Of a stretch of 64,000 nucleotides of DNA, positions 43,377-55,500 are shown piece after piece. Source of the DNA: Ephydatia muelleri. Its lineage: Eukaryota; Porifera; Demospongiae; Spongillida; Spongillidae. How positions within the stretch are numbered: position 1 is the stretch's first letter; every line of letters starts with the position of its first letter. The notes beneath the pieces are model-generated. The model ran no database searches. It had not been told where the DNA came from and saw only the letters and a list, made by a program, of their open reading frames with translations. A program made the position numbers and the translations under genes. The stretch is taken from the NCBI GenBank assembly GCA_013339895.1, contig JABACO010000022.1, positions 1,319,053 through 1,383,052 of the forward strand. Direction: 5' to 3'.

Positions 43377-45361
43377 TTCAATGGTTGGAAGGCGGCGCCT
43401 CAGTGCATGGGATCTAGCAAGACGAGAGGCGGGCTTCTGGCGGGCCACTCCCCCCTTGGTTCCACCCCAAGCCAAACTGGTGAGTGTGTGTTGTGGTTTG
43501 AAAACACCTCTTGCCCACATGTTTTCCAATGACAGCCCCACCATCACCATGACGACAAGGTACCTCCCTCCAACCCCTTCGCTTCCCGAAACACAGCTCT
43601 GTGCCAGGTACAGCAGGAGGGAGAGAGTGAGTGCCGTTGCCATGGAAATGCCCAGTGCTCTCCAAGGCGGGAAAAGGACCAGCTTCTTAACGAGCAGTGG
43701 CCATTGTGAAGCCACAAACATGGCAAAGACACACCCTCCCACGAGGCACACATATGATGTGAAGAGGAGGAGCACCAAACTGCTCAGGAGACCCACCATG
43801 GACCAGCTGATGTGGTGGACAAGGTCCCCACGATAGGAGAACACAACGAGGCCACAGAGGAGGGCAAAGAGAATACCAACACTGAAGGTGTGGGTTAGAG
43901 GGAAGGTGAGGATTAGAGGGAAGGTGAGGGTTAGAGGGAAGGTGAGGGTTAAAGGGAAGGTGAGGATTAGAGGGAAGGTGAGGATTAGAGGGAAGGTGAG
44001 GATTAGAGGGAAGGTAAGGATTAGAGGGAAGGTGAGGATTAGAGGGAAGGTGAGGGTTAGAGGGAAGGTGAGGATTAGAGGCAAGGTGAGGATTAGAGGG
44101 AAGGTGACTAACAGTGGGGGATGCTGTCATTCTGTACTCGATGTGATTAAAGTAAAACAAAAAAGTGAAACATGCTAGGTAATGTTTGCAATGTGTGCCA
44201 CAATACAAGCTAGAGACAGCTGCAATGTACAAATGTGCACTACTAGGTGATGTCACATCTATAATCAGATCATGAGTTGTTTATTACTCTCTACTGAAGG
44301 CAATTAACCATTCCATGACTGTCTCACAATGACTAACTCTGAACAAAATCATAACAAATCAATTTGTCAAAGCAGCCACACTGTAAGCCTTTACACCCAA
44401 CACAACATACACACCTGCATTCCACACACACCAAGCACACCACCATTCACCCACTTACCACCATGGATAGGGTGAGACCCAGAACCCTGCCCACTGTGGG
44501 AGCACGTACAGGTCTCCGAAAACACACAGTGTCAGAAACAGGACTGCGCCAAAACGCACACCAACCATTCCTAGGCTCCACCCAACCTGCTCCAGTCTTT
44601 CGGAAGTGGAGGCCTTGACAACTGGGGTACGATAGTCATTGCTGTACAGGTACACCACAGCTAAAAATCCAAGGCCACACACAAACTTGTTTGCAGCCAG
44701 GCTGGTGTGCACAGGGTTAAAACTGGTGCCCCAGGCGCGCAGGGCAAGGAACAGGAGGTGCCCGAGCATGTGACAGTACACGCGGCGATGGAGGTCCAAA
44801 CCAGACATGCCCCACCACTGGGCACACAGCGAGAGCATGGCGCATGCGTTCCCTGCGCCCAGCAGGGCGAGCCTTACGAGTGCAGTAGGAGCTAGCTGGG
44901 TCGACAGCAGCCCTGCTGTTGTCGCTGCGCGCAAGAGCGCCAGTCCGAGAGGGGTGTGGATGACCTTCTGCAAGGCGCCAACCAACAGCAGAAGGGGAGA
45001 TAGCCAGGTGAAGGTTGTAACCAACTCCAGCCCAAAGCTTGTACGATTCCAGCACCATATCGTCGAAACAAGCGCAGAAACTACGCTCCACCAAATAACG
45101 GCTGTGGGTACATTAACACAGCTAGCTTCAGGAGACGTGTGCGCACGACACATCTGACTTACCGTAAATCGACTCGGCGACTACCACCGTGATACGACTG
45201 CCCAGAGTAAGGTCGACATTTTCGTACAGCCCGGTGGTTAGCACTTCTGTCTCGAGCTCGTCTAGAGCCTTGCTCTGGATGATACTCTGAGCTCTATGGC
45301 GGTGCTCTAACTTTTGCTCATGTACCTGTTCGTCGCTAAAAACTTCCACGTTTTCTTCCAT
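41385..45361 (-). CDS. CWH43: PGAP2-interacting protein (CWH43 family), GPI-anchor remodelling
   Basis: Eleven exons on the minus strand: 45163-45361, 44459-45101, 43211-43881, 43072-43145, 42847-42937, 42635-42758, 42514-42578, 42371-42461, 41992-42122, 41628-41670 and 41385-41439, totalling 2187 nt (728 aa) with every phase consistent. The first half is a polytopic membrane domain (for example VVSALVSTIWCW, WLSPLLLLVGALQKV, VGLLSSLVLLLFTSYVCLVG, VALLIVAFAVWGLAHHYYHH). An acidic loop (EEDEEEEEEEEGGEEDEGEE) lies between. The C-terminal part is an endonuclease/exonuclease/phosphatase-like lumenal domain (VFSTAMWELHIDCENNPNN, DYALWLSERLNMFVEYG, INVSGVMVDFYCLHFEDD, RRPTVMLAYSSAPSG). CWH43/PGAP2IP proteins act in the ER-Golgi on GPI-anchor lipid remodelling. 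The C-terminus is shorter than in vertebrates. Confidence 0.88.
41462..41590. repeat. CACA/CCACA tract in PGAP2IP-like intron
   Basis: Low-complexity CA-rich sequence between exons 10 and 11. Confidence 0.85.
41687..41940. repeat. GTGTGCAGATGTGGCAT minisatellite
   Basis: About eight TG-rich units with an AGATGTRGCATG core in intron 9 of the PGAP2IP-like gene. Confidence 0.9.
43885..44106. repeat. 18-bp minisatellite GAGGATTAGAGGGAAGGT
   Basis: About twelve units lying directly before the acceptor of exon 3 of the PGAP2IP-like gene; on the coding strand this is a C/T-rich stretch that may act as an extended polypyrimidine tract. Confidence 0.95.
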
Positions 45362-45519
45362 AGTGACACTGTACGCACATAATTCCACTTCGTGCGTGTT
45401 GACTTTTCCAAGTTTAGATTAAATGCGGTTCGCATGCGCTCAAGTGGGGGATGGCGCGTCGCTCTGGTTAAGGTCCCATTTGAGCCTTAAATAGGTACAG
45501 GAACGAGGTCAGCGTGAGG

Positions 45520-46374
45520 CTTGTTGTTACTTATACACACAATTACATAACGACTGCAATAACAACACAAAGAACACACGACACCACGCCGTCTATCGTG
45601 GAGGTACACTGTTTGGGTAAGTCAGTTTCTCGTGCTTTGCCTGTCGCAAGTGATGCAGCTGTGATAATGGAGGTGTGTGTGTGAATAGTCCAAGTAGTAA
45701 GGAAAGCATACAAGGGAGCAGGTGTTAAGAAGTAAGTAGGGAATGGAGGAGACCGGGAATGGATGACTACCTTCCTAGTTTCTTTAAATCTCTGGATGAA
45801 GTCAGTGGCGGACATCTTTTTCTCAAGCCACTCCTCAGCTATCAGCTAAAAGAGAAGTCACCACCCCTAGTGATAGTGTGGTCAGGTCATCTGTTCAACC
45901 TCACCTCAGAGTTTATGTCCGATTCTTGCACCAGTGTCTTGAGTGTAGATTCTGCCCTCCTGGGACTGTAACGCTGGAAGGCGATAATTGATAAGCACAC
46001 CCACATACCCACATACCCTCAACCACACACACATGCTCATACCCACATACCCACATACCCTCAACCCTCAACCACACCCACATGCTCACACCCACATATC
46101 CACATACCCTCAACCCTCAACCACACCCACATGCTCACACCCACATATCCACATACCCTCAACCCTCAACCACACCCACATGCTCACACCCACATATCCA
46201 CATACCCTCAACCCTCAACCACACACACATGCTCACACCCACATATCCACATACCCTCAACCCTCAACCACACACACATGCTCACACCCACATACCCACA
46301 TGCCTCACCCACACACACAAATGGTTTGACATACGCACCTCATACCGCACACACAAACACACCACATACACATA

Positions 46375-46414
<40 letters not shown>

Positions 46415-48213
46415 CACCACATACATCTGTCAGACGTTTGTATTCTCCATTGAGGGTGTTTGTAGCGTTCAAGCAATGCACTCAGTTCCATATGCTGTTG
46501 GTGCATCAATGCACAGTGGTTAGGCTACTTTGAAATGCGAGTGGAAGTTAGCTTTCACTTACTGATTGCTGCAACCTGACCAAGCCTCATCAAGTTCCGG
46601 CTCATGTCCCTTGTTGATCACTGTGCATACAAATGGACAAAGGGATGGGAGGGGATAGGAGGAGGATGAGAGGGAGGGAGGGTGGGAACAGTGCGGATGG
46701 AGGATGAACAGGAATGAGGAACAGAGGGGATGGAAGGAGGGACAGAGAGAGGGGGAGAGTGGGCTGGAAGGTAGGGCTAGGGACAGCGGGGATGGAAGGA
46801 GGGGAGAGAGGGGTGGGAGGAGGGGGAGAGCAGTGGAGGAGGATGGAGGAGGGGGGAGGATGGAGAGAGGTGTGATGGGGAGGAGGGGGAGAGAGGGGCT
46901 GGGAGGAGGGGGAGAGAGAGGGGATGGGAGGAGGGGAGAGAGGGGATGGGAGGAGGGGGAGAGGGATGGGAGGAGGGGGAGAGAGGGGATGGGAGGAGGG
47001 GGAGAGAGGGGATGGGAGGAGGGGAGAGAGGGGATGGGAGGGGTGAGAAGAGGGATGGGAGGAAGGGGAGAGAGGGGATGGGAGGAGGGGGAGAGAGGGA
47101 TGGGAGGAGGGGAGAGAGGGGATTGGGAGGAGGAGGGGAGAGAGGAGGGATTGGATACATATGGTGACATGATGATGCACTCACAAGCCTGGGTGTGGTT
47201 TTCTTTGAATTTCTCCTCCTTGTCAGACCACACCCTTCTTGAACTGAAGGTGAGAATAATTGAGCATATGGAAATTGCATCATGTGTGGTAATAGGGTCT
47301 GGGTACTGGGTGGGTACTGGGTCATGTGGTAATATTGGACTGGGTACTGGTTCATGTGGTAACTTGCCATGTGGACTGGGTACTGGTAATGTGGTAATAT
47401 AGGACTGGGTACTGGGTCATGTGGTAATATAGGACTGGGTACTGGTCATGTGGTAATATAGGACTGGGTACTGGTCATGTGGTAATATAGGACTGAGTAC
47501 TGGTTCATGTGGTAACTTGCCATGTGGACTGGGTACTGGTCATGTGGTAATATAGGACTGGGTACTGGTTCATGTGGTAACTTGCCATGTGGACTGGGTA
47601 CTGGTAATGTGGTAATATAGGACTGGGTACTGGGTCATGTGGTAATATAGGACTGGGTACTGGTAATGTGGTAATATAGAACTGGGTACTGGGTCATGTG
47701 GTAATATAGGACTGGGTACTGGTCATGTGGCAATATAGGACTGGGTACTGGGTCATGTGGTAATATAGGACTGGGTACTGGTCATGTGGCAATATAGGAC
47801 TGGGTACTGGTTCATGTGGTAACTTGCCATGTGGACTGGGTACTGGTCATGTGGTAATATAGGACTGGGTACTGGTCATGTGGTGGTTCATGTGGTAAAA
47901 TAGGACTGGCTGGGTACTGGGTCTGGTTCATGTGGTAAAATAGGACTGGGTACTGGGTCATATGGCAATATAGGACTGGGTACTGGGTCATGTGGTAACA
48001 GGACTGGGTACTGGGTCATGTGGTAATATCTGGGTTGATGTGGTAAAATAGGACTGGGTACTGGGTCATTGTATCACACTGGTAACATGTCATTGCATAC
48101 AACAGTGTACTAAGCAAATAGACTGAGCACCTGTGTACATATAATTAACACACAGCCAAGTTACATGTACTATACGAGTATTTACAATACTCGTATAACA
48201 TTTACACACACAC

Positions 48214-48284
<71 letters not shown>

Positions 48285-49791
48285 ACTATAATACACACAC
48301 GTACCACATCTTGCTGGAGTATCAGTTGGTCGATCAACACAGCTCCCTCCTCCTCACCCAGGTACTTGGAAAGCTCCTCAGTGCTGTAAGAGCCAGCTAT
48401 GTCACACTAGGCAAAGACACCCCCTTGTGGTTACTTACGGCAGACTATGTATCTGAAGGAATGTACTGGGGACTGGGGGCAGTTGATAGTGCTAGGGGAT
48501 GGGGAGGAGTGTGTAAGTGTGTGAATACATGTAGCTGTGTGAATAGCCGATATGCTATCATGTACCATAGTCGATATGCAATCATGAGCCGATATGTGAT
48601 CATGTACCCATAGCTGATATGCGATCATGTACCCATAGCTGATATGCTATCATGTACCCATAGCTGATATGCTATCATGTACCCATAGCTGATATGCTAT
48701 CATGTACCCATAGCTGATATGCTATCATGTACCCATAGCTGATATGCTATCATGTACCCATAGCTGATATGCTATCATGTACCCATAGCTGATATGCTAT
48801 CATGTACCCATAGCTGATATGCTATCATGTACCCATAGCTGATATGCTATCATGTACCCATAGCTGATATGCTATCATGTACCATAGCTGATATGCTATC
48901 ATCTGTCCAGAATGGTCTGCGTGTGGGTTAACGCACCACTGAGAGGGCGGAGCCAGATGGGAGTGAGGGCGGAGGTCTCCTCGGTTTTGCAGCAGGTAAG
49001 GACATCGGAACGGAGCCGTAGCCATACAGTGTGAACCCGGTCCTAAGAATATTCCCAGGTGTGGGTAGTTAAAAAAAAAACCGCCGTATTCAGCGCATCC
49101 ATTCTTATTCTTACCCTCCCCCTGGAACAGAACTGCTCATAGCTGCTGCAGAGTCTGATGCAGGCGTCTCGCTCAAGTCTTTAATGACCGCCTTCACGAC
49201 TTTACCCAGATTTGAATGGACCGAATACTGTGAGTGAGGCAAAAAAACACGACACACGTGTAATGAACGAAAGGACGCGCAACAGTATCGCCTCACATTT
49301 CGCAGTGACGGGCACTCGGATGTGACAGTCTAGGAGGAAGAATAGTAACGGAGGCTATATAGAAAAACCGCGGAAGTTGAAGAAGCGGCTGACCTGTTGG
49401 TCTACCCAAGGATGGTTAACGTTAGGAGTTATCTTTATGGAAGGACCTTCCAAGGGGAACCGCTGAGAGAGGAGGCTACAATTTGATAGACGATGACGTA
49501 CACAATATGCACATAGCTATGGTCTTCATACATGTCCAGATGAACTGATTTCTCTCGTATAGTACACGGCAGACGGTAATGCTCGTCTCTCTTTACCTCG
49601 ACAACACTACCGGGAAAATAAATATTCACTAAAGCAGTATTCGAAAGTCGGCGTGTTACTGTATCTCCCCCTTACCCTGGTAATTCTTCCTTGAGCCACT
49701 CAATTTGTTTGTTTTTCTGCCTCTCTGCGTGGGTATTTTCTGGCAGCCGTACCGTAGTAGGCTCTGGTAGGGGGTTGCGAAATAAAAACAT
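45520..49791 (-). CDS. VPS37A: VPS37A-like ESCRT-I subunit
   Basis: Minus-strand gene. Firm exons: 49676-49791 (ATG; RLPENTQAERQKNKQIEWLK), 49532-49606 (VKRDEHYRLPCTIREKSVHL), 49394-49475 (FPLEGPSIKITPNVNHPWVD), 49297-49329, 49115-49227 (YSVHSNLGKVVKAVIKDL) and a Pro-rich exon ending near 48950. These form the UEV-like N-terminal domain specific to VPS37A. Middle and C-terminal exons are clear by content but their borders are approximate: 48305-48394 (ELSKYLGEEEGAVLIDQLIL), about 46560-46605, about 45910-45972 (RRAESTLKTLVQESD) and about 45768-45850 (AEEWLEKKMSATDFIQRFKE), the last being the Mod(r) domain. The stop is near 45520. VPS37 binds TSG101/VPS28/MVB12 in ESCRT-I for ubiquitin-dependent endosomal sorting. 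Long introns hold four large minisatellites. Confidence 0.8.
45988..46312. repeat. 49-bp minisatellite in VPS37A intron
   Basis: Six units containing CACATGCTCACACCCACATA. Confidence 0.95.
46377..46420. repeat. (CA)n microsatellite
   Basis: CA repeat in a VPS37A intron. Confidence 0.9.
46630..47150. repeat. Purine minisatellite in VPS37A intron
   Basis: About 500 bp of GGGAGGAGGGGGAGAGAGGG-like units, almost pure A/G on the plus strand. Confidence 0.95.
47285..48070. repeat. 28-bp minisatellite in VPS37A intron
   Basis: More than 25 imperfect units of ATAGGACTGGGTACTGGTCA type, with a longer sub-repeat that includes AACTTGCCATGTGG. Confidence 0.95.
48204..48284. repeat. (CA)n microsatellite
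   Basis: About 40 CA dinucleotides with one CG interruption, 20-110 bp from the VPS37A exon at 48305. Confidence 0.95.
48536..48902. repeat. 26-bp minisatellite in VPS37A intron
   Basis: About fourteen units of ATAGCTGATATGCTATCATG followed by TACCC; each unit contains the partial palindrome GATATGCTATC. Confidence 0.97.
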
Positions 49792-50047
49792 GGCAGTCAC
49801 GAATTATTCAATATTTCACATCGGCTAATTAAATTGATGTTTATGCTTTTATATCCGGTTTAATGACATACGTAATTAAATCAATTCTATGTCGGCGGTT
49901 TGCTTGCTTGCTGTTCGCTGAAATCCTGCTCGCAACGCAGCCGTAACAATTACAAAGAAGTGGATGAATGTAGTTCAAAGCAACGCACTCATGCAAGCAC
50001 GCCGTTTTGACATCGCCAGTGGACCCAACAGAACAAAAGAAACCAGC
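49792..50047. promoter_or_regulatory. Intergenic, VPS37A promoter and IFT81 3' end
   Basis: 256 bp between the VPS37A start and the IFT81 stop, both minus strand. No specific motif could be supported. Confidence 0.4.
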
Positions 50048-52096
50048 TTATGACAGAACTAATCTGTCCTCTCCAGTTGCCGAGTTCTGCTGCGTGGTAG
50101 CAGTACTTTGAATTTTTTGTTGCTCCCCTTGCACGAAGCATTCCTTCTTTATTTCAAAGAGCCTTCTCAAGTCTTTCCACATTTTAACCTGCTTCATGCT
50201 GTCGGCATGGGTCTCCTTGATTTCCTTCTGCATCGCTTTCAGCTCTTTACCCTGGTTCTCCTGCTCCTGGATTTTGCGTGTAAGCTGGTCTCTAAGTGCC
50301 TTCCTTTTCTCGGCTGGGTCACTGCTTGTGTAACACTTCATCTCTGTGGCAAGGCGCTGGGTGTGAAGGCCCATTAGCTTCAGCATGCTCTGGAGATAAT
50401 GGTACTTTCCGTGCTCGCCTATAATCTCCTCCCAATACATCCTCACTTCCTGCTCCAAGGTAGATCGCTTGCTCTCCAGTCCGGCCAACATGGTGTCGTA
50501 AGCCAGCTTCTTCTGTGTGTGTGTGGCAAGGAGCTCCTGATGTTGCTGCCTAAGTGGCCTTAGCTCCTTGAGCATCGGAGCAAGCAATGCTTTCTTCTCT
50601 GTGATAGTAGTGTTGAGCCTCTCTATGGCGCTGGACATCTCTTTGAGCACGTTCTCCTTTTGCTCATCCAGCCCGCTCTTCACTGTTGATACGTGCTCCA
50701 GTGTCTCCTGAGCCTCGCGGTAACCATGAACACCTTTCTTCTCCTCTAGCACTACCAGCAAATCCTGAAGATTCTCGTCTCTGGACTTGAGTATCTCCTC
50801 TGAGCGTGCCAGTACACCGAACTCTGCCTTGAGGGCAGACAGCTCAGCCTTCTTTTGCTTGTACGTGTTGTTGCTGATCCTCAACTTGGCTACAAACTTT
50901 TTGAACTCTTCCTCCCTGAGAACCTCTCCTCCTTCTGTCTCACTGAGCTGCTTCTGCCTGATGCCCAGGTCGGCCTGTGCGGCAGACAGCTCATCCAGGG
51001 CCACCTTGTACTCCTCTGCAGCTGTCTCCTTCTTGTGAGCTATGATCGATGCTTGCTGTCGGAATATTGCCAGCTTGTCCAGGAGTGGATCCGTCCCGGG
51101 CATCCGCTTTTCCATGAGTCGACTAATCTCCGCATTGGCTTCGTCTATTTGCTGCTGCAAGGCATCAAGGCTTGCCTGACTGAGGAGAGGCTCAGAGAGA
51201 ACCTGTTCAAGGTCTGCACACTCCTTCTTCCTTGCTTCTAGCTTCTTTGGCAGAGTCTCCCTGGTGAGGATGTGTTTGAGATGGTTTTCCTCCTCCAGTT
51301 GAGCACTCAGTTTCTCTGCCGTCAGACCCTCGCTGGAGTCGACCAGCTCTGCCAGCTGCGCTTCCAGCTGCTGCGCCTTCTGCTGGGTGTGCAGCAGCTG
51401 GTTCTTCTGTGTGGTCCGCTGCTCCGCCAGCTCCTCCTGTCTGTCCCTTTCTTTCCTCAGCTTCCTGCAGGCATCCAGAAGCTGGCTCTGTCTGGGGACG
51501 CTGCTCGACTTGCTTTTGAGCTTTTCGATGCGCTTTGTCAACTGCTCTTTCTCCTCTTCCATGGATTTGATGTCTCGACGGACTTCAGCTACACTGAATT
51601 TGGATGACCTTTGCTGCTCAACTGTCTTGTGGAGTTCCTTAAACTGTTCCATCAACTGGTTGTGGATAGTGTGTACCTCAACGACCGTGTCATCCTGGAG
51701 GAATTCAGGGGGGACGTCTATCTTCATCAGGAATGGGGCCAGGTAGGCCCGCTTTTTGAGCTCTGCGGTTTTCTCAAGCAGCCAGTGGAGCAGCGGGTAT
51801 ATGGTGACCTTGTCCCCCTGGATCAACCCCTGTCTGAATGCGTTCACACCATCTCCCAGGTCTCCTTTAGGTTTGTATTGAAGTATCCGCAGCAAACTGA
51901 GCATCCGAATGGCAGTTTGGTCTGGCGATTCTTCGCGCAAGTCGATTTTGTGATCAGGGCTAATTTCAGCCAATACATCGTTTAGCAGTTGTAAGAGGGA
52001 GAAAGTGTTCTGGGAATCGAAGGTCACCAAATTCAGCCGTTTGTTGTACGGAGGTTGATTGAGAGTATCTACGATATATCGAAGTTGCTGGTTCAT
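50048..52096 (-). CDS. IFT81: IFT81, intraflagellar transport complex B subunit
   Basis: A single uninterrupted frame of 682 aa from ATG to stop; human IFT81 is 676 aa. It opens MNQQLRYIVDTLNQPPYNKR and continues LVTFDSQNTFSLLQLLNDVL, the conserved calponin-homology tubulin-binding domain (about residues 1-125). The remainder is long coiled coil (for example SMEEEKEQLTKRIEKLKSK, KKLEARKKECADLEQVL) that pairs with IFT74. Together IFT81/IFT74 carry tubulin in cilia and flagella, so in a sponge this would serve choanocytes and larval cilia. Unlike every neighbour it has no intron. It is head to head with LARP1; the start codons are 424 bp apart. Confidence 0.97.
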   Translation of the reverse strand: MNQQLRYIVDTLNQPPYNKRLNLVTFDSQNTFSLLQLLNDVLAEISPDHKIDLREESPDQTAIRMLSLLRILQYKPKGDLGDGVNAFRQGLIQGDKVTIYPLLHWLLEKTAELKKRAYLAPFLMKIDVPPEFLQDDTVVEVHTIHNQLMEQFKELHKTVEQQRSSKFSVAEVRRDIKSMEEEKEQLTKRIEKLKSKSSSVPRQSQLLDACRKLRKERDRQEELAEQRTTQKNQLLHTQQKAQQLEAQLAELVDSSEGLTAEKLSAQLEEENHLKHILTRETLPKKLEARKKECADLEQVLSEPLLSQASLDALQQQIDEANAEISRLMEKRMPGTDPLLDKLAIFRQQASIIAHKKETAAEEYKVALDELSAAQADLGIRQKQLSETEGGEVLREEEFKKFVAKLRISNNTYKQKKAELSALKAEFGVLARSEEILKSRDENLQDLLVVLEEKKGVHGYREAQETLEHVSTVKSGLDEQKENVLKEMSSAIERLNTTITEKKALLAPMLKELRPLRQQHQELLATHTQKKLAYDTMLAGLESKRSTLEQEVRMYWEEIIGEHGKYHYLQSMLKLMGLHTQRLATEMKCYTSSDPAEKRKALRDQLTRKIQEQENQGKELKAMQKEIKETHADSMKQVKMWKDLRRLFEIKKECFVQGEQQKIQSTATTQQNSATGEDRLVLS

Positions 52097-52520
52097 TTTT
52101 TGTTTGTTCGTTGCCTAGCAGCAAAACTGATCGTGGGCAGCGGCGCTCTTTCCTCGTTACCATCCCAGCGCATGCGCATTTGTTATCTATGTATGTACAC
52201 CGCGTGCTCAAGAATTCAGGTGAGGACACATGGACTTCAGTTAAAGAACAGTTATATTGTTTTTATTTGCACACGCCGCGCTGATAGATTGATTAAAAGT
52301 TGAGGGGCTATCGGTTTTTGAAATATACACGCGAAGAGTTACGTGGGGACGAACATATCTCCAGAGACGCTAAGAGACTCCATTTTAGCGTACTCCGAAA
52401 GCGACAGGACGCCAAACACTTTCTTTAGCTAGCTGGTGAGCGTTGCAGTGTATTTTATTGTACCTAACTCAATAAGCTGGCTCTTTCTTTCACCGAAGAC
52501 TGATTAACGGGCAATGCTTC
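52097..52520. promoter_or_regulatory. Bidirectional promoter IFT81 / LARP1
   Basis: Divergent start codons 424 bp apart. An intron in the LARP1 5' UTR is possible (GGTGAGCG near 52436 and TTTCACCGAAG before 52500). No motif assigned with confidence. Confidence 0.5.
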
Positions 52521-55500
52521 ATGGTCCAGGGAACTAAGGACAAGTCGACGCCTGTACAAGGGGGTATGAGCATGACGACACGAAGCGAAGCACCTGATTC
52601 TAAGAGCAACGGAGAAAACGTGGAGGGAGTCGGGCGGTTGAATGTGGATAGTAGAGAGATAGACGGATCTCCGAACAGTAACAGCCCAGAATCCTCTCCA
52701 CCGCCCGGTTTGAAGGAAGGAAAGCAGCCGCCTTCACCGGCAAAGAAAAACCCGTGGACCAAAAATGCTGGTACAAATTCGAGCGAAGGGCAGAAGGCGA
52801 ACAGCAGCAAGGGAGGCGACAATGCGAACAATAACAGCGAGGTTTCCAGTCACGAGGAAACAGTAATTCCTGCAAATGCCATAAAAATTCCGAAAGACGA
52901 GGTATGTAATAGACTTGTAATGTGGAATAGGGTTTAGATTGTATACGGTTTTTCTAGCAGAAGAAATCTACACAGGTAGCTGTGCCAGAGGCAATAGGCA
53001 GTTGGCCTGCCCTTGGTGAGATGGCTGAGAACGTTAGGCGAGATGGAGACAAGTCAAGTGTGCAAGCTCCTTTTTCCAAGGAGAAGACTGGATTTCCTGA
53101 TTCAGGGGACACTGGGGAGCAGGGAGATCAGGGAGACCAGCCAAGGGGAGGGAACAAGAAAAGAGGTAGCGTTGAGTAGGGATTCTTTCATGCTAACCTT
53201 GTACTCACTTCTAAAGGTGCGGGGAAACAGAAGTGGCTTCCATTCACTATTGAGCCACCGAGATCGTCAGCAGTCAAAGGTAACCACAGGGACCGTGGTG
53301 ACAAGGACAGGAGAGAGCGAGAGGGAACAGAATATTACAGAGATAGAGGGCACTCTCATCGCCCTTGGAGACCAGACCGCTTCCACAATGCTCCTCCCCG
53401 TTACAACAACCAATACGACAGCTACCCAGCAACGACAGGAGTGGAGGGAGAGTTTGGTGGTGGTGGGGGCTATGGTTCTGGTGATCGTGGCAGATCGGTG
53501 AGAGGAAACAGAGGGAGAGGGAACTGGAGATACTACCATCACCCTCCAGGGGGACAAGGTGAGGAAGGATGAAGACCCTTAGTACCATGTGACACCACCC
53601 ACTTGTGTGTTCTTGTGGTTCCAGGTACAGGACAGTTACAAGGCTACTCGCAGTATCAACAACAGGTATACTACAATGGACCCCTGGCTGGTCTTGTGCA
53701 GTACAATGGAATGTATTTTGGACCTGCACCCGTGATGCCTGTGGATGAAACCACACTCAAAGATTACATCAAACACCAAATGTAAGCACGTGATGTTATT
53801 GCAGTAGCTGTCTATTCATCAGCAGTGGCACCCACCTGGTGGGTTAGATTTTACTATGACAAGACCATTATTACCAAATATTGGAATCAAAGCCCCTTTG
53901 CCACTATCATTGCTGTGCATAGGTGTGTCCATAGTGTGGGCTAATTGGAATGTCTTTCTCTTCGTAGTGAATATTATTTCAGCAATGATAATCTCCAGAA
54001 AGATATATATCTTAGGAGGCAGGTTAGTTCAAATTTTTAATTGTTAACTGGCGGATGACAGTACGTTGTGGTCTGTCTAGATGGACAAAGATGGCTGTGT
54101 ACCTCTTGATGTCATTGCACGATTCAATCGTGTCAGAGCCTTGACTCAGGACGTTATAATGATAAAAGAGGTTTGTTTGACAATGGGGGTGTGGTGTGCT
54201 GTGGAAGTCATGCATTCTGCTTTGTCCATCACTGTAGTCACTGCGATTCAGCAAGAAGGTGGAGATCGTTCATGATGGTGTCAGACCAAAGGACAACTGG
54301 CAGAAATGGGTCATTGGTAAGGAAGGACCAGGGAGGAAGGAAGATCCCTGTGGTTAGATAAAAGGTCTAAGGTCCTATTAGATAATATTTACAGCTGTTA
54401 TGCATCATTCAGTTCAGTGGGATTGAGGTCAGGTTGTGTATTAAGCACTTTTTTGGGGTTGGTTAGGTGCAGGGCGAAGGAGAGAGACTGCATCCTCTTG
54501 GGCTTGTGGAAATGTCTGCAATTAATCAGTTTTGACTATTTATGGTAGTAATTAGATTTTACTGCTACCAGATTGCATTTCCCTTCACAACAATGTAAAT
54601 CATGAGTGGCATGTTCTTGGGATTGTATCTGTGCAACTGATCAGTGTGGTAGATTATGTGGGTAGATCCCCAATGTGTTTGTGGTGTATACAAATGCCAT
54701 CCTCTACTGTCTGCCCAGCTGCTGGTCAGATCATCGAACAACAAACCCAAAGCAATCTTTATGGAGAGAGCAGTTACTATGGAGACCACTATGAAGGTGA
54801 AGAGAACAGTAGCCCAATGCAGGACTCTCCCCTATTAGGCTCTGAGCTGCATACTACTGGCCCCATGCAGATGGCAGAGGTAAAGTGATCACCTCCACCC
54901 AAACTGTCTGTTACAATAGATTCGTAAGCCCACCATAGTGTGTGACACCAGATGCTTAGCTGTTTGACTACTTTCATTTTGTGTGTTGTACAATTTCTGT
55001 TCATTTTCAAATTTGTTGTACATGTACAAAATTGTGTTTTCATTTTGTTGGATATTATTAAATGTAAACATTTTTGATCACATGTGTAGAAATGTTAACG
55101 TGACTTTGTTTAGGGACAGGGGTACGGTTAGCCATGATGGCTCGGGGAAGGTGGAATTAGGCTGGTGATTGTATGACTGGTAGAATCAGGTGTGTGGTCT
55201 ACATAGAATCAACAGTCATTGCAAGTAGTGCTTCAATATGGAACAACATAATTTTTTTTCTGCCATGTGTGAGGGGGAGGGGAAAGGACAAGGGGTCCTT
55301 TGTGTGTGGGGGAGGGGGGGAAGGACAGGGGTCCTTAGTGTGTGGGGGGGGAGGATAATGATGGCTGGCAGCTGCACAGTCTGTTGACGTTGTCTCACAA
55401 GCACCCTCCCCTTTGCTTCAAAGCTTTCATCCGGTCAGAACACCTCAACCAACGCTATGCCCTCCTCCAAACCTTTGGCACAGGAAGATGTGACCAGCTC

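Noticed and set aside
43888-44178. Basic repeat protein (RGKVRI repeats) on the plus strand
   Set aside because: It is the 18-bp minisatellite in an intron of the minus-strand PGAP2IP-like gene.
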